This document shows positions 46,436 through 60,734 of a stretch of 64,000 nucleotides of DNA, piece by piece. Position 1 is the first letter of the stretch, and every line of letters starts with the position of its first letter. The stretch covers positions 1,070,644 through 1,134,643 of the forward strand of contig NZ_JAKZFS010000001.1 in NCBI RefSeq assembly GCF_022808915.1, given 5' to 3'. Source of the stretch: Fundidesulfovibrio terrae (GTDB lineage: Bacteria > Desulfobacterota > Desulfovibrionia > Desulfovibrionales > Desulfovibrionaceae). A model generated the notes under the pieces. That model searched no databases, was not told the DNA's origin, and saw only the letters and a program-made list of their open reading frames with translations. The translations under genes and the position numbers were made by a program.

Positions 46436-46789
46436 CTTTGGAGGACGACCTTGTCCTTCCTAAGTCAGCCCTCCCCATATTCAGATTGTCCAAGGTGAAA
46501 ATCAGGTGGAAAGTCGACAGAGTGTCGCTTGGTGCTCCGTGAAGAAGGGAAACGAATACGTGGCTGGAAAAGAGTCCAAGAAAGCCTAGACCGCTACATC
46601 CCATTATTATATCGAATCGAGGGAACGTTCAGCGCCTGGCTCAAGGGAGCAGGCATCACTCGCAGACAGGCTGATGAAAAACTGCTCATCGCTTGACGCT
46701 GTGAAACGAAAGAGTGGTCCGATTTGTCTTTGTGTTTTCTGGATGTATGTGGGGTGGTTGTATGAACCCGGCAACGCAAGGGGAATCCG
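46436..46789. other. AT-richer intergenic stretch after tRNA-Arg, possible gene remnant
   Basis: This 354-base region has lower G+C than most of the window and no clear gene. A frame with GTG 46532 to stop 46696 (54 codons) encodes a peptide with GWKRVQESLDRYIPLLYRIE and GITRRQADEKLLIA. It looks protein-like but has no good ribosome-binding site and no family I recognise. A decayed piece of a tRNA-integrated element is possible. The promoter of the chemoreceptor gene must be near its end. Confidence 0.4.
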
Positions 46790-48838
46790 ATGTCTCTGAA
46801 TAACTTCAAGATTGGGTCTAGGCTATTTTTTCTGGTGGGTGTTTCTTTGTTATTCCTGATATGCCTAGGATATTATGGTATTCATAGCGTCTCAGTCTTG
46901 AACGACTCGGTTGGTGTGCAATTAAAGAATGCAGAAAATGTTAAAAATGCCGTCAATCAGGCGCGCACTGCTCAGGTCGAATTCAAGAAACAAGTGCAGG
47001 AATGGAAAGATATCCTCATCAGGGGAAACAACCCTGATAGTCTGAAAAAGTACACCGATTTATTCAAGGAATCACATGCGTCAGTCCTCAAGAACTTGAG
47101 GGATTTGAAAGTCACGCTGCAGCATCTTGGATTGCCGGTCGATGAGGTTGACAGGGCAATCTCCATACATGTTGCTCTCTTCGAAAAATATCTCAACAGC
47201 TTGAAGTCGTTCGACACCAGTGACGATGATACGGGAAAGAAACTGGATAAAATGGTTGCCGGTATTGACCAGGAGCCGACCAGGATGATTGACGGCATTG
47301 TCGATGCGATATCCGCATCGGGTGATAAAATACAACAGGCCAGCCTGAATGAGGCCGCCACGCTTTACGCCAATGTTCGGATGATGTTCATAATAGCAAT
47401 AGTTGTCGCATTGGTTGTGCTCATGATTCTTTCTCTGGTGATCATACGGACGATCACAGTCCCGTTGCGACAGAGCGTCGTTTTCGCGGAAGCCATCGCC
47501 AAAGGTGATCTCGGCGCCCGCCTGGCCGTGGTTGGAACGGATGAAGTCGGCGTTCTGGCGGACTCCATGCGCCTGGTGGCCGAGGAGGAACAGCGGATTG
47601 CAAACGTTTCGGAACAAATCGCCCTGGGGAATCTGGATGTGCAGGTTTCTCCTCGCTCCTCGCAGGATATTCTGCTCATCTCCATGGGCAAGCTCCTGGC
47701 TGCTGAAAAGGAAATCGCCGCTGTTGCGGAGAAAATGTCCCTGGGCGACCTGAATGTCGAGGTCAGGAAACGCTCCGACAAGGACGTCCTGATGGCCTCC
47801 ATGACCGCTCTGATCGAAGCTGAAACTCAAGCGACAGAGATAACGCAAACGCTCGCCAACGGCGACCTGCGGGTGAAGGTTTCCAAACGCTCGGATAATG
47901 ACGCCATGCTCGAATCGTTGGGCAAGATGGTGGAGACGCTGACCAATGTCGTCGCGGAAGTGCAGGCCGGCACGGAAAACGTGGCCGCCGGCAGTCAGCA
48001 GCTCTCATCCTCGGCGGGAACCCTTTCTCAGGGCGCGTCTGAGCAGGCAGCTGCAGTGGAAGAGTCCTCGTCCTCCATGGAAGAGATGAGCTCCGGCATC
48101 CAGCAAAACGCCGAAAACGCCCGGCAGACCGAAGCCATTGCGGTCAAGGCCGCAAGTGATGCCAAGGAATCCGGCGACGCGGTGGGGCAGACGGTGCACG
48201 CCATGAAGGAGATCGCCGGAAAGATCACCATCATCGAGGAGATCGCCCGCCAGACAGACCTTTTGGCGCTCAATGCCGCCATTGAAGCGGCCAGGGCAGG
48301 CGAGCACGGCAAGGGGTTCGCCGTGGTGGCCTCGGAGGTGCGCAAGCTGGCCGAACGCAGCCAGGAGGCTGCGGCGGAGATCACCAGGCTGGCCAATGAA
48401 AGCACGAGCGTCGCCGAAAAAGCGGGCATGATGCTGACCCAACTGGTGCCCAATATCCAGAAAACGGCGGAACTGGTGCAGGAGATCAGCGCTTCCACCC
48501 AGGAGCAGAGCTCCGGAGCGGCCCAGGTGAACAAGGCCTTGCAACAGCTCGACCAGACCATCCAGCAAAACGCCAGCGCATCGGAAGAACTGGCGTCCAC
48601 GGCCGAAGAGCTTTCGGCCCAGTCGGAGCTGCTGCAGTCCGTCATCACCTTCTTCAGGGTGGGGGGCACCCGTAGAACGCAACCACGACGCGCCCCGGGC
48701 GTTTCGAAGCCTCTGGCTCCGGCCAAGGAGCCCACGGCGCTGGCGGCTTCCGGCCAGCAACGAAACAAGGGGGTGCGCATCAGCTTGCAAACCGAAAACG
48801 CAGCGGACGAAATAGATTCGTCCTTTGAGCATTTTTAA
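46790..48838 (+). CDS. Methyl-accepting chemotaxis protein with a chain of HAMP-like repeats
   Basis: The 682-residue receptor has membrane segments at about 10-30 and 198-220, around a helical periplasmic sensor (four-helix-bundle type). Four HAMP-like units of about 40 residues follow (about 231-264, 272-304, 312-344, 351-383; recurring GDL/GNL and SDxD). The cytoplasmic hairpin ends in the conserved tip ([20 protein letters not shown]). It senses an unknown ligand and signals through CheW/CheA; cheW follows 30 bases later. AAGGGG precedes the ATG. The first third is markedly AT-richer than the rest, pointing to recombination of the sensor part. Confidence 0.94.
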   Translation: MSLNNFKIGSRLFFLVGVSLLFLICLGYYGIHSVSVLNDSVGVQLKNAENVKNAVNQARTAQVEFKKQVQEWKDILIRGNNPDSLKKYTDLFKESHASVLKNLRDLKVTLQHLGLPVDEVDRAISIHVALFEKYLNSLKSFDTSDDDTGKKLDKMVAGIDQEPTRMIDGIVDAISASGDKIQQASLNEAATLYANVRMMFIIAIVVALVVLMILSLVIIRTITVPLRQSVVFAEAIAKGDLGARLAVVGTDEVGVLADSMRLVAEEEQRIANVSEQIALGNLDVQVSPRSSQDILLISMGKLLAAEKEIAAVAEKMSLGDLNVEVRKRSDKDVLMASMTALIEAETQATEITQTLANGDLRVKVSKRSDNDAMLESLGKMVETLTNVVAEVQAGTENVAAGSQQLSSSAGTLSQGASEQAAAVEESSSSMEEMSSGIQQNAENARQTEAIAVKAASDAKESGDAVGQTVHAMKEIAGKITIIEEIARQTDLLALNAAIEAARAGEHGKGFAVVASEVRKLAERSQEAAAEITRLANESTSVAEKAGMMLTQLVPNIQKTAELVQEISASTQEQSSGAAQVNKALQQLDQTIQQNASASEELASTAEELSAQSELLQSVITFFRVGGTRRTQPRRAPGVSKPLAPAKEPTALAASGQQRNKGVRISLQTENAADEIDSSFEHF

Positions 48839-48868
48839 CGGCCCCTTCTCAGCGTCAAGGAGCAACCA

Positions 48869-49417
48869 ATGGCCGATGCCGCCAGTATAGACACCGAACG
48901 GTTTCTGACCTTCACCCTGGCCGGGGAGCTGTTCGCCATCGCCATCACCTCGGTGCGGGAGATCCTGGATATGGCGGAAATAACCCGGATCCCTCAAATG
49001 CCCCCGGCAATGCGGGGCGTGGTGAACGTGCGGGGCGCTGCCGTTCCGGTGATCGACTTGCGCTTGCGCTTCGGCCTGGAAGCGGCCGAGCGAACCGTGA
49101 ACACCCGGATTATCATCGTCGAGATCAGCACCGGCGACGACACGATCACCCTCGGGGCCGTTGCCGACTCGGTCAAGGAGGTGTTGGAGCTGGACGCCGC
49201 AAACATCGCGCCGGTTCCCGCCATGGGCGTGGCCGTGAACACCGCGTTTCTGCGCGGCATAGGCAAGTGCAACGGCAGATTCATCCTGCTGCTTGATATC
49301 GGAAAGGTGCTTCATTCCGACGAGATCTTCATGCTCGACGAGGTGAGCCGCTCTCTCAACGACGTAAGCGTCATAGAGGGGCAGGCTGCCGCCGCAACGA
49401 CGATCCCGGCGCAATAG
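48869..49417 (+). CDS. cheW: Chemotaxis coupling protein CheW
   Basis: The 182-residue single CheW domain has FTLAGELFAIAITSVREILD, MRGVVNVRGAAVPVIDLR and the C-terminal FILLLDIGKVLHSDE, all diagnostic. It links chemoreceptors to the CheA kinase. AAGGAG lies six bases before the ATG, 30 bases after the receptor stop, so it is co-transcribed with and probably dedicated to that receptor. No CheA is in the window. Confidence 0.95.
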   Translation: MADAASIDTERFLTFTLAGELFAIAITSVREILDMAEITRIPQMPPAMRGVVNVRGAAVPVIDLRLRFGLEAAERTVNTRIIIVEISTGDDTITLGAVADSVKEVLELDAANIAPVPAMGVAVNTAFLRGIGKCNGRFILLLDIGKVLHSDEIFMLDEVSRSLNDVSVIEGQAAAATTIPAQ

Positions 49418-49501
49418 CGCAGCAAGAGGGCTAGGCCGCGCGTGTTTGCTTCGTAGCAATGCCTTGTCGAACGGGCTGCCGGGTCCACCACCAGGAAGAT
49501 G

Positions 49502-49532
49502 AAGGGGTTGCGGCGTGCGCCGCAACCCCTTT
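49502..49532 (+). terminator. Intrinsic terminator after cheW
   Basis: A perfect 13-bp stem (49502-49514 with 49519-49531) has a GTGC loop and ends in the short run TTT. It lies between cheW and the glycosyltransferase gene. Confidence 0.75.
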
Positions 49533-49581
49533 CCGGGAATCCGTTCCGGGCCGGCGCAGGCCCGGATGCAGGGAGTCAGCC

Positions 49582-50430
49582 ATGCCCGAAGTGAGCGTCG
49601 TCATCTCGCTCTACAACCATGAACGCTATCTCGCCCAGTGCGTTGCCAGCGTGCTTGAGCAGACCTTTTCCGATCTGGAGGCGATCATCGTGGACGACGC
49701 CTCCACGGACGGGGGACTGGAACTGGCGCGCGCCCTCGAGCGCCAGGCCCCGGGGCGGGTGAAGGTGTACTCCAACGCCAGGAACCTGGGGGTGAGCCGC
49801 ACCAGGAACTTCGGTGTCTACAAGTCCACCGGCCCCATCCTGGCCTTCCTGGACGCGGACGATTACTGGCTTCCGGAAAAGCTCGAAAGGCAGGTGCGCG
49901 CCTTCCGGGAGGACCCGGGGCTCGGGCTGTGCCACTGCTGCGCGGCCGTGGAGTGCGACGAGGCGAGCCGCCTTTGGCTGGGCGAGAACCGGGGCATGTC
50001 CGCCGCCGTCTTCGCCGCCTGGGCCGGGAGCTTCGCCGCCTTCTGCCGGGAGGCCGAGGGCTTCGGCCGGATCGACTACTTCCGGTGGCTGCTCACGGCC
50101 AACAACATTTGCCTCTCCACGGTGGCCGTGCGCCGGGACGCCTTCAAGCGGGCGGGCGGCTTCCTGGATGGCCTGCGCTGCCAATGCGAGGACTGGCTCC
50201 TGTGGCTCAAGCTCAGCATGCTCGCCGAGTTCCGGTCCATTCCGGATGAGCTCGCCGTCTACCGGTTCCACCATGCAAGCCATACCGCGCAGGTCTTCAT
50301 GCGCCCGGATTTCGATTTCCAGAGCGTCCGGACCGAGGTGGTCGGGGCGGCCAGGAGCTTCGATCCCCCGCGTTTCGACGCGCTGTTGGAGGCCGTCCGG
50401 GCCCTCGGGAATCCTCCGACCAACACGTGA
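49582..50430 (+). CDS. Family 2 glycosyltransferase
   Basis: The 282-residue protein has the GT-A fold of family 2: N-terminal VSVVISLYNHERYLAQCVAS, the nucleotide-binding IIVDDASTDGG and the DxD-type LAFLDADDYWLP. The acceptor region has CEDWLLWLKLS. It transfers a sugar from a nucleotide sugar to an unknown acceptor, often in surface polysaccharide or glycoprotein synthesis. GGGAG precedes ATG 49582. It stands alone after the cheW terminator, so a link to flagellar or receptor glycosylation is only a guess. Confidence 0.9.
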   Translation: MPEVSVVISLYNHERYLAQCVASVLEQTFSDLEAIIVDDASTDGGLELARALERQAPGRVKVYSNARNLGVSRTRNFGVYKSTGPILAFLDADDYWLPEKLERQVRAFREDPGLGLCHCCAAVECDEASRLWLGENRGMSAAVFAAWAGSFAAFCREAEGFGRIDYFRWLLTANNICLSTVAVRRDAFKRAGGFLDGLRCQCEDWLLWLKLSMLAEFRSIPDELAVYRFHHASHTAQVFMRPDFDFQSVRTEVVGAARSFDPPRFDALLEAVRALGNPPTNT

Positions 50431-50687
50431 CGCCCCCCGCCGCATCCGCCATGCGCGAACCTCGGAATCACTTAACAATGCGAAACTATATGGGAATCCA
50501 AGGTGACGAAGGCCCTTGGGCCGCTGGTGGCTTCCCCCTGTACAGCCTATTCACCAGCCTTCGATCTTTCGCTCCGGCCTCTCCCGGGCTGGACCGTGTC
50601 TCGCTTCGCCGGTGTCGTTAGACCGGTGTCCGCTTTGACGCTACCCCTTGCAAATCCTCCCCTTCGACTCTTCTTCAAATCCTCGTG
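50431..50687. other. Intergenic region before the CBS-domain gene
   Basis: Together with the promoter and leader of the next gene this gap covers 322 bases. The sequence has pyrimidine-rich tracts and several short open frames, but none has a ribosome-binding site or recognisable product. I see no hairpin strong enough to call a terminator for the glycosyltransferase gene. Confidence 0.45.
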
Positions 50688-50716
50688 TTGACAGCTTTTC
50701 CGGCCAGGCATAAAGA
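50688..50716 (+). promoter_or_regulatory. Sigma-70-type promoter of the CBS-domain gene
   Basis: A perfect -35 TTGACA (50688-50693) is followed after exactly 17 bases by TAAAGA (50711-50716). The GTG start is at 50753 with AAGGAGG before it. Confidence 0.65.
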
Positions 50717-50752
50717 ATAGTCACCTGTGAAATTTTTAACAAGGAGGCAGCG

Positions 50753-51145
50753 GTGAAAGTCAAAGACGCGATGTCCACCAGGGTGATGTACGTGAAGAAG
50801 GACGCCACGGCAGGTCAGGCCATGAGGCTCATGGCCGAGAACAATATGCGCCGCCTGATGGTGGACAAGGACGGCCCCGACGGCACGTACGGCGCAGTGA
50901 CGGTGCGCGACATGATCCAGAAGGTGATCTCCGCGGGCCGCGATCCCGGTTCGGTCAAGGTCGCCGATGTCATGAACTCCTCCCTGTTCGCGGTGAAGTC
51001 CACGGACGACCTGCTGGCCGTGGCCAAGATCATGGACGAGAAGAACGTGGCGGGCCTGCCCGTGATCGACGACGGCAAGCTGGTGGGCGTCATCACCATG
51101 TGGGACATCCTCATCGCCAAGGGCGTGCACTGCAAGGTTTCGTAG
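50753..51145 (+). CDS. Two-CBS-domain protein
   Basis: The 130-residue protein consists of two CBS motifs (about 5-60 and 70-125), with VKDAMSTRVMYVKKDATAGQ and VADVMNSSLFAVKSTDD at their starts. CBS pairs bind adenosine nucleotides and regulate partners. The GTG start has a strong AAGGAGG. A well-formed promoter precedes it, so it is transcribed on its own. The partner is unknown. Confidence 0.92.
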   Translation: MKVKDAMSTRVMYVKKDATAGQAMRLMAENNMRRLMVDKDGPDGTYGAVTVRDMIQKVISAGRDPGSVKVADVMNSSLFAVKSTDDLLAVAKIMDEKNVAGLPVIDDGKLVGVITMWDILIAKGVHCKVS

Positions 51146-51424
51146 ACCGGGCCTGAGAGCCGGGCCGTTGGGCACTCCACGGGCGCTTTGGGCTTAAGCG
51201 CGCGGCGGGGACGGTTCGGCGCAGGATGATTCGAGAGAGCGCGATCCGGAAGGGGATGGGCCAGATGCCGCCCGGATCGCGGCAACTAAGACGTGCTTGC
51301 AACTTGTTGGCGGGGTCAAGGTTCTCGTGGGACTCCTTGGTCCATTTCAGGGGCAGGCTGCCTCTCCTTCAACCTGACGGTGCGCAGGCGCGCGCCGCAG
51401 CACCGCTCAGCCATTGGAGACATT

Positions 51425-51775
51425 ATGGCCACGAAGAGAACATACAAGAACGACGGGCTGGTGAAGCCGCTGGAGGCGTTTTCCGCCAAGGCGGTTTACG
51501 GCAGCACGTTCTGCAAGCGTCCCATCGCCGTGCAGATTCTCGTTGATGACAACGTGCTCCGGGAGATCGGCGGCGAGGTGCAGTGCTCCTACAGCCGCCA
51601 GTGCCTGGGCACACTGATATCCATGGTTAAGGGAATGGACGTGGACTCGGCCTGGGAATTTTCCGGAGAGGACCTTAAGGGCAACCTGGAATACGTCGAT
51701 CCCCAGTCCGACTGCGACACCTATGTGGTGGCCGCGTTTCGCCTGGCGCTGCGCAACTTCGAGAAGGGGGTGTGA
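51425..51775 (+). CDS. NifU/IscU-like iron-sulfur scaffold-related protein
   Basis: The 116-residue protein begins MATKRTYKNDGLVKPLEAFS. It has a NifU N-terminal-like layout: Cys in EVQCSYSRQCLGTLISMVKG (two Cys near the position of the scaffold ligand), then a helical part and a third Cys in SDCDTYVVAAFRLALRNF. The three-cysteine pattern fits scaffolds that assemble Fe-S clusters, but the usual spacing is not exact. The gene is isolated. Assignment by pattern only. Confidence 0.62.
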   Translation: MATKRTYKNDGLVKPLEAFSAKAVYGSTFCKRPIAVQILVDDNVLREIGGEVQCSYSRQCLGTLISMVKGMDVDSAWEFSGEDLKGNLEYVDPQSDCDTYVVAAFRLALRNFEKGV

Positions 51776-51824
51776 GGCGCCGCCGAAGCCCGGATGGGGA
51801 CTCCCGGCGGGCCGCCTGATGACG

Positions 51825-51850
51825 AGGGCCGGGGCGACAGCTCCGGCCCT
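51825..51850 (+). terminator. Possible terminator hairpin after the NifU-like gene
   Basis: An 11-bp stem (51825-51835 with 51840-51850, one G-T pair) closes a GACA loop and is followed by a weak TTGCCGTTT tract. It lies 49 bases after the stop. Confidence 0.45.
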
Positions 51851-51935
51851 TGCCGTTTCGGAGATGCTACGCCCGTTTTCAGGGCGGATGCGGCGGCGAC
51901 GAATATACTAGAAGGCTGCGGGCAGGGATGTCCGG

Positions 51936-52670
51936 CTACTGCACGGTCATCCGTTCGCAGTAGGTGATGAACTTCCGGGCTTCGATGAATTCCGGATTGA
52001 GCGTGGTGGCGATGTTCAGGATGCCGATGCACTTGTCGATCTCGCCCTTGTCGAAGTGCACGCGGGCCAGGTTGAAATAGATGTTCTCGTCGTTCTTCTG
52101 TATCTCCAGCGCCTTGTTGAAAAAGGCGATGGATTCCTCCAGGTAGCCCTGCTTGCGCAGGTTGATGCCGAAGGTGTTGAGCTTCTGGCGGTATTCCAGC
52201 GAGAACGCGTCGTCCAGGCCCATGAGCACGTTGAGCACCTTGCGCAGCTTCAGGTATTCCTTCTGCTCCGTATATACGTCGCCGAGGCCGTAGTTGGCCG
52301 GGACGCTGACCTCGTCGATCATGAGCGCCTTGAGGAATGCCTTTTCCGCGTCGTCCAGAAGCCCCATGGAGAAGAACTTCTCCCCCTGTTCGATCTTGGA
52401 TGTCAGGGACCTGAGCGCGGGCACCGTGTTGGCCTCGTAATAGCGCGGCTCAGGGGTGTAAGAGCGCAGGAAGTCGTTCAGGCCGGCCTGTTTCCGTATG
52501 CCGGAGGGCACATGGTAGACGTTGAGCGGCTGTACCTCCACGGCGGTCTGGTCCAGCTGCCGGGCATACCAGTAGGTCAGCTGGGCATGCCTGGCCTGGG
52601 TCGCGCCCGTGCCGACCTCGTCGGACTTGCGCAGGGAGAAGACCCCGAGAACTGATGGATAATCGCTCAT
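51936..52670 (-). CDS. TPR-repeat protein
   Basis: The 244-residue soluble protein starts MSDYPSVLGVFSLRKSDEVG. It has a non-repetitive N-terminal domain (about 1-95) and at least three TPR units from about residue 98 onward (GLLDDAEKAFLKALMIDEVS, GYLEESIAFFNKALEIQKND, GEIDKCIGILNIATTLNPEF). TPRs mediate protein contacts. A similar short TPR protein is common in this lineage as part of signalling or secretion, but no partner is visible. The 88 bases upstream are AT-rich and probably hold its promoter. Confidence 0.85.
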   Translation of the reverse strand: MSDYPSVLGVFSLRKSDEVGTGATQARHAQLTYWYARQLDQTAVEVQPLNVYHVPSGIRKQAGLNDFLRSYTPEPRYYEANTVPALRSLTSKIEQGEKFFSMGLLDDAEKAFLKALMIDEVSVPANYGLGDVYTEQKEYLKLRKVLNVLMGLDDAFSLEYRQKLNTFGINLRKQGYLEESIAFFNKALEIQKNDENIYFNLARVHFDKGEIDKCIGILNIATTLNPEFIEARKFITYCERMTVQ

Positions 52671-52758
52671 GTGCAGTGGAATACGAAGTTTTTACTAGCA
52701 AGACAAGTTGGGGAAACAGGAAAAAATTTGTCAGTGATGTTTTATATAGTCATGGGGG

Positions 52759-55512
<2,754 letters not shown>

Positions 55513-55576
55513 GAAAACTCCGGAATCGTTCTGAACAAGGGCAGATAATCTCTGTGCCGAAAAAGGCAAGGAGGAA

Positions 55577-56845
55577 TCAGCCCCCCAGCATGTCGATCAG
55601 GAGCATCACGTTGAGCGCGATCACCACCGCCGCGATCACGGCGAGCACGGCCACCGTGGATTTTCGGTTGACCCACTTGCCCATCACTTTGCGCGAGGAG
55701 GTCAGATACAGCTGCAGCAAAATAGTGAACGGCAGCTGTATGGACAGCGCGATCTGCGAGTAGATGAGCCCCTGGAAGGGGTCGGGGATGGCCAGGATGA
55801 TCAGGTAGGCCGCGAACAGGGTTATCCCCACGCCCCACTTGGTGTGGATGTCGTGGATGTTGTAGGGTTCCTTGAAGATGCCCGCGAAGATGGCCCCTCC
55901 GGCCATGCCCGCCGTCACCGACGAAGCCACCCCCGCGAAAAGGAGCGCCAAGGCGAAGACCACGGCCGCCGCATTGCCCACCAGGGGGGTGAGCAGGCTC
56001 TGGGCCTGCTCCAGTTCCGTCACCTGGGTCCCGGCCGTGTGGAAGGCCGAAGCCGCCAGGAGGATCATGGCCGAGTTGATGGCCCAGCCCACGATCATGG
56101 ACACCAGGGTGTCGGTGAACTCGTACTTGAGCTGATGGTGGATGATCTCGTCGTTGTCCAGGTTCCACTGGCGGCTTTGGATGATCTCGGAGTGCAGGAA
56201 GAGGTTGTGGGGCATGACCACCGCGCCCAGCACGCTCATGACGATGGGGATCGATCCGTCGGGGAAGGCCGGGATCACCCAGCCCGCCACGGCCTGGCCC
56301 CAGTCCACGTTGACCATGGACAGCTCGAACACGAAGGAGATGCCGATGAGCGAGACGAAGCCGATGATGTACTTCTCGATGCGCCGGTAGGAGTTGGCGA
56401 AGAGCATCCAGCCGACCACGGCCATGGTGAGAAGCGCCCCCAGCCACAGGGGCAGGCCGAAGAGCATGCGCAGGGCGATGGCCCCTCCGAGCAGTTCCGC
56501 CAGGGCGGTGGAGACGGAAGCCAGCACGGCCGAGCCCAGTACGGCGTTGGAGGCGGTGCGGGGCAGGTGGTGGGCCGCGCCTTCCGACAGGCACAGGCCG
56601 GTGGCGATGCCCAGGTGCGCGGCGTTGTGCTGCAGGACGATGAGCATGATGGTCGAGAGGGTGACCATCCACAGCAGGGTGTAGCCGAAGCCCGCGCCCG
56701 CGGCCACGTTGGCCGCCCAGTTGCCGGGATCGATGAAGCCCACCGTGACCAGGAGGCCCGGGCCGATGTATTTGAATATCTCCAGCGCCATGAAGCGCGG
56801 TTTGTGGCGCTCCGCCAGCCCGGAGAGGCTCTTGAACAGATTCAT
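55577..56845 (-). CDS. mntH: Nramp-family manganese/divalent metal transporter MntH
   Basis: The 422-residue membrane protein has about 11 segments and the two metal-site motifs of Nramp: GFIDPGNWAANV in segment 1 and MPHNLFLHSEI in segment 6. It imports Mn(II) or Fe(II) with protons. ATG 56845 gives MNLFKSLSGLAERHK. No strong ribosome-binding site is seen, and a large hairpin lies just upstream. No mntR gene or manganese riboswitch is visible in the 53-base space to the next gene. Confidence 0.95.
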   Translation of the reverse strand: MNLFKSLSGLAERHKPRFMALEIFKYIGPGLLVTVGFIDPGNWAANVAAGAGFGYTLLWMVTLSTIMLIVLQHNAAHLGIATGLCLSEGAAHHLPRTASNAVLGSAVLASVSTALAELLGGAIALRMLFGLPLWLGALLTMAVVGWMLFANSYRRIEKYIIGFVSLIGISFVFELSMVNVDWGQAVAGWVIPAFPDGSIPIVMSVLGAVVMPHNLFLHSEIIQSRQWNLDNDEIIHHQLKYEFTDTLVSMIVGWAINSAMILLAASAFHTAGTQVTELEQAQSLLTPLVGNAAAVVFALALLFAGVASSVTAGMAGGAIFAGIFKEPYNIHDIHTKWGVGITLFAAYLIILAIPDPFQGLIYSQIALSIQLPFTILLQLYLTSSRKVMGKWVNRKSTVAVLAVIAAVVIALNVMLLIDMLGG

Positions 56846-56862
56846 GGGAAGATATTGGAAGA

Positions 56863-56888
56863 GGAAAGCGCCCCTGGGGGCGCTTTCC
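56863..56888 (-). terminator. Hairpin between the 79-aa protein gene and mntH
   Basis: An 11-bp stem (56863-56873 with 56878-56888) has a short loop. It lies 11 bases after the stop of the small upstream gene. There is no long T run on the minus strand (TCTTCC), so it could be a partial terminator or a leader structure of mntH. Confidence 0.5.
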
Positions 56889-56898
56889 AATGTTTCGG

Positions 56899-57138
56899 TT
56901 ATTTATTCATGAGCCCCATGTACTCGGCCGTAGCCTTGGACACGATGTCGTAAAAACTGGCTTCCTTCTTGCCGGCCTTGAGTTCCTGCTCGGCCAGTTG
57001 GGCCTTGTGGGCGGCCTCCTCGAAGGCCTGCGCGTCGAGCCCGCTCATCTCCAGGGCTTCCTCTTTGGAGATCTGGCCCATCTGGGCGAACACGGCGGCC
57101 GTCACTCCCAATACCTTGCGGACGTTTTCCTTGGCCAT
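56899..57138 (-). CDS. Small hypothetical helical protein (79 aa)
   Basis: The protein starts MAKENVRKVLGVTAAVFAQM and continues with ISKEEALEMSGLDAQAFEEA, a helical and acidic sequence without signal peptide or cysteine. AAGGAGG lies before the ATG. It is 22 bases downstream of the HD-GYP regulator gene on the same strand, so it is probably co-transcribed with it. It ends before a hairpin. No family is recognised. Confidence 0.68.
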   Translation of the reverse strand: MAKENVRKVLGVTAAVFAQMGQISKEEALEMSGLDAQAFEEAAHKAQLAEQELKAGKKEASFYDIVSKATAEYMGLMNK

Positions 57139-57160
57139 GGAGTTCCTCCTTGCAATGGTC

Positions 57161-58270
57161 CTAGTCGTGGCATTTCTTCTGTATATTCAGGAACTCGTCC
57201 AGATTGTCCAGGAAAAGAGAAAAGATTTTGGGATCGAAGTGAGGGCCTTTCTCCTGCTCCGAGCGCATGACGGCCAGGGCCTTCTCGTTCGGGTACGCTT
57301 CCTTGTAGGGCCGAGCCGTGGTCAGGGCGTCGAAGACGTCCGCCACAGCGCAGATGCGCCCGAAGAGGGGGATGTCCTCCCCGGAAAGGCCCTTGGGGTA
57401 GCCCGTGCCGTCGTAGCGCTCGTGGTGGGAGTATGCGATCAGCTCGGCCGCCTGCAGCAGCTCCGAATCGGACTCGGCCAGAATGCTTTTGCCGATGACC
57501 GTATGGGTCTTCATGAGTTCCCATTCGTCGGGATCGAGCTTGCCCGGCTTGAGGAGAATCGCGTCCGGGATGCCCATCTTGCCTACGTCATGCATGGGGC
57601 TGGCCTGGCGCACCACGTCCACGTCGTGGTCGGGCAGGCCGAGCTGCCGGGCCAGCAGGGCGCTGTAGGCGCTCATGCGCTTGATGTGGCTGGCGGTGTT
57701 GTCGTCCTTGTATTCGGCGGCGGCCGACAGGCGCATGATGGTCTCGCGTTGCGACGCCTCGATGGAGAGCTGCATCCCCTGGAGGTTGTCCAGGGCCAGG
57801 CTCAGCGCTTCGGTGCGCTGGGTGACCATCTCCTCCAGGGACGCCTGGTAGCGCTTGACCTCGTCCTGGGACGCCTTCATGCGCAGAAGCGAGTCCATGC
57901 GCACCTTGAGTTCGGTGCGGTCGATGGGCTTGGCGATGAAGTCGTTGGCTCCGGCGGCCACGGCGGCCAGGCGGTCCTGCTTGCCGGTGAGGGCCGTGAC
58001 CATGATGACGGGGATGTCGCGGTAGGCCGGGTCGCGGCGCATGCGGCGAACGGTCTCGAAGCCGTCGATGCCGGGCATGAGCACGTCCAGGAGGACCAGG
58101 TCGATGTCGGGCTTGAGCTTCTGGAGCACGGCCGCGCCGCAGTCGGCAAGCACCGCCACGTGACCCATGTCGCGCAGGAAGGCCGCGAGAACCTTGAGGT
58201 TCACGGCTTCGTCGTCGGCGACGAGGATGCGGCGCGGAGGCGTCGGCGCGCGGCCCTTCGGGGTATTCAT
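57161..58270 (-). CDS. Response regulator with HD-GYP c-di-GMP phosphodiesterase domain
   Basis: The 369-residue protein has a receiver domain (phospho-acceptor Asp62 in VLLDVLMPGIDG), a coiled linker (about 135-175) and an HD-GYP domain. The metal motif is His227-Asp228 (SPMHDVGKMGIP), and HHERYDGTGYPKGLSG carries the GYP signature. It hydrolyses c-di-GMP in the cytoplasm on phosphorylation by a kinase not encoded next to it. It could oppose the diguanylate cyclase at 27211-28872. No clear ribosome-binding site precedes ATG 58270. Confidence 0.95.
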   Translation of the reverse strand: MNTPKGRAPTPPRRILVADDEAVNLKVLAAFLRDMGHVAVLADCGAAVLQKLKPDIDLVLLDVLMPGIDGFETVRRMRRDPAYRDIPVIMVTALTGKQDRLAAVAAGANDFIAKPIDRTELKVRMDSLLRMKASQDEVKRYQASLEEMVTQRTEALSLALDNLQGMQLSIEASQRETIMRLSAAAEYKDDNTASHIKRMSAYSALLARQLGLPDHDVDVVRQASPMHDVGKMGIPDAILLKPGKLDPDEWELMKTHTVIGKSILAESDSELLQAAELIAYSHHERYDGTGYPKGLSGEDIPLFGRICAVADVFDALTTARPYKEAYPNEKALAVMRSEQEKGPHFDPKIFSLFLDNLDEFLNIQKKCHD

Positions 58271-58390
58271 GGGTTGATGAAAATCTACCAGGGAATAACG
58301 GTCTGGGCAATGCCGGAGTGTACTTTGCGAAGCCTATTTTCCGCATTTCCCGGACAGAAGAGAAGCATCCATGGCATCGAAAGGCGGACG

Positions 58391-58417
58391 AAATAAGGGG
58401 GAGCCTGAGCTCCCCCT
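58391..58417 (-). terminator. Terminator after eno
   Basis: A 9-bp stem (58396-58404 with 58409-58417) with a CTGA loop is followed on the minus strand by TATTT. It lies 59 bases past the eno stop. Confidence 0.7.
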
Positions 58418-58475
58418 CGTGTTGCCGGATATCCCCGGGCGCTCCGCCTGGCGGCAGGGCGCGTTCGTCCGGGAT

Positions 58476-60606
<2,131 letters not shown>

Positions 60607-60734
60607 GGGGTTCTCCGGGCACGCCGGGAAGTATTCGATGGACGCAAAGACGACCGAAGATAGACTATTTTCCGGGGGTTGAAAAGATGATACCCCTCCA
60701 TGCGGGGTGTTACATTCCGCACTAAGGGGCACTC

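Noticed and set aside
46302-46604. Minus-strand open frame of 100 codons over tRNA-Arg
   Set aside because: It is the well-known spurious frame antisense to a tRNA (VVPTRFELVACRLGGG type) and has no coding support.
55844-56953. Long plus-strand frame opposite mntH
   Set aside because: It is a codon-bias shadow of the strongly supported mntH gene; its His/Gly-rich product has no domain.
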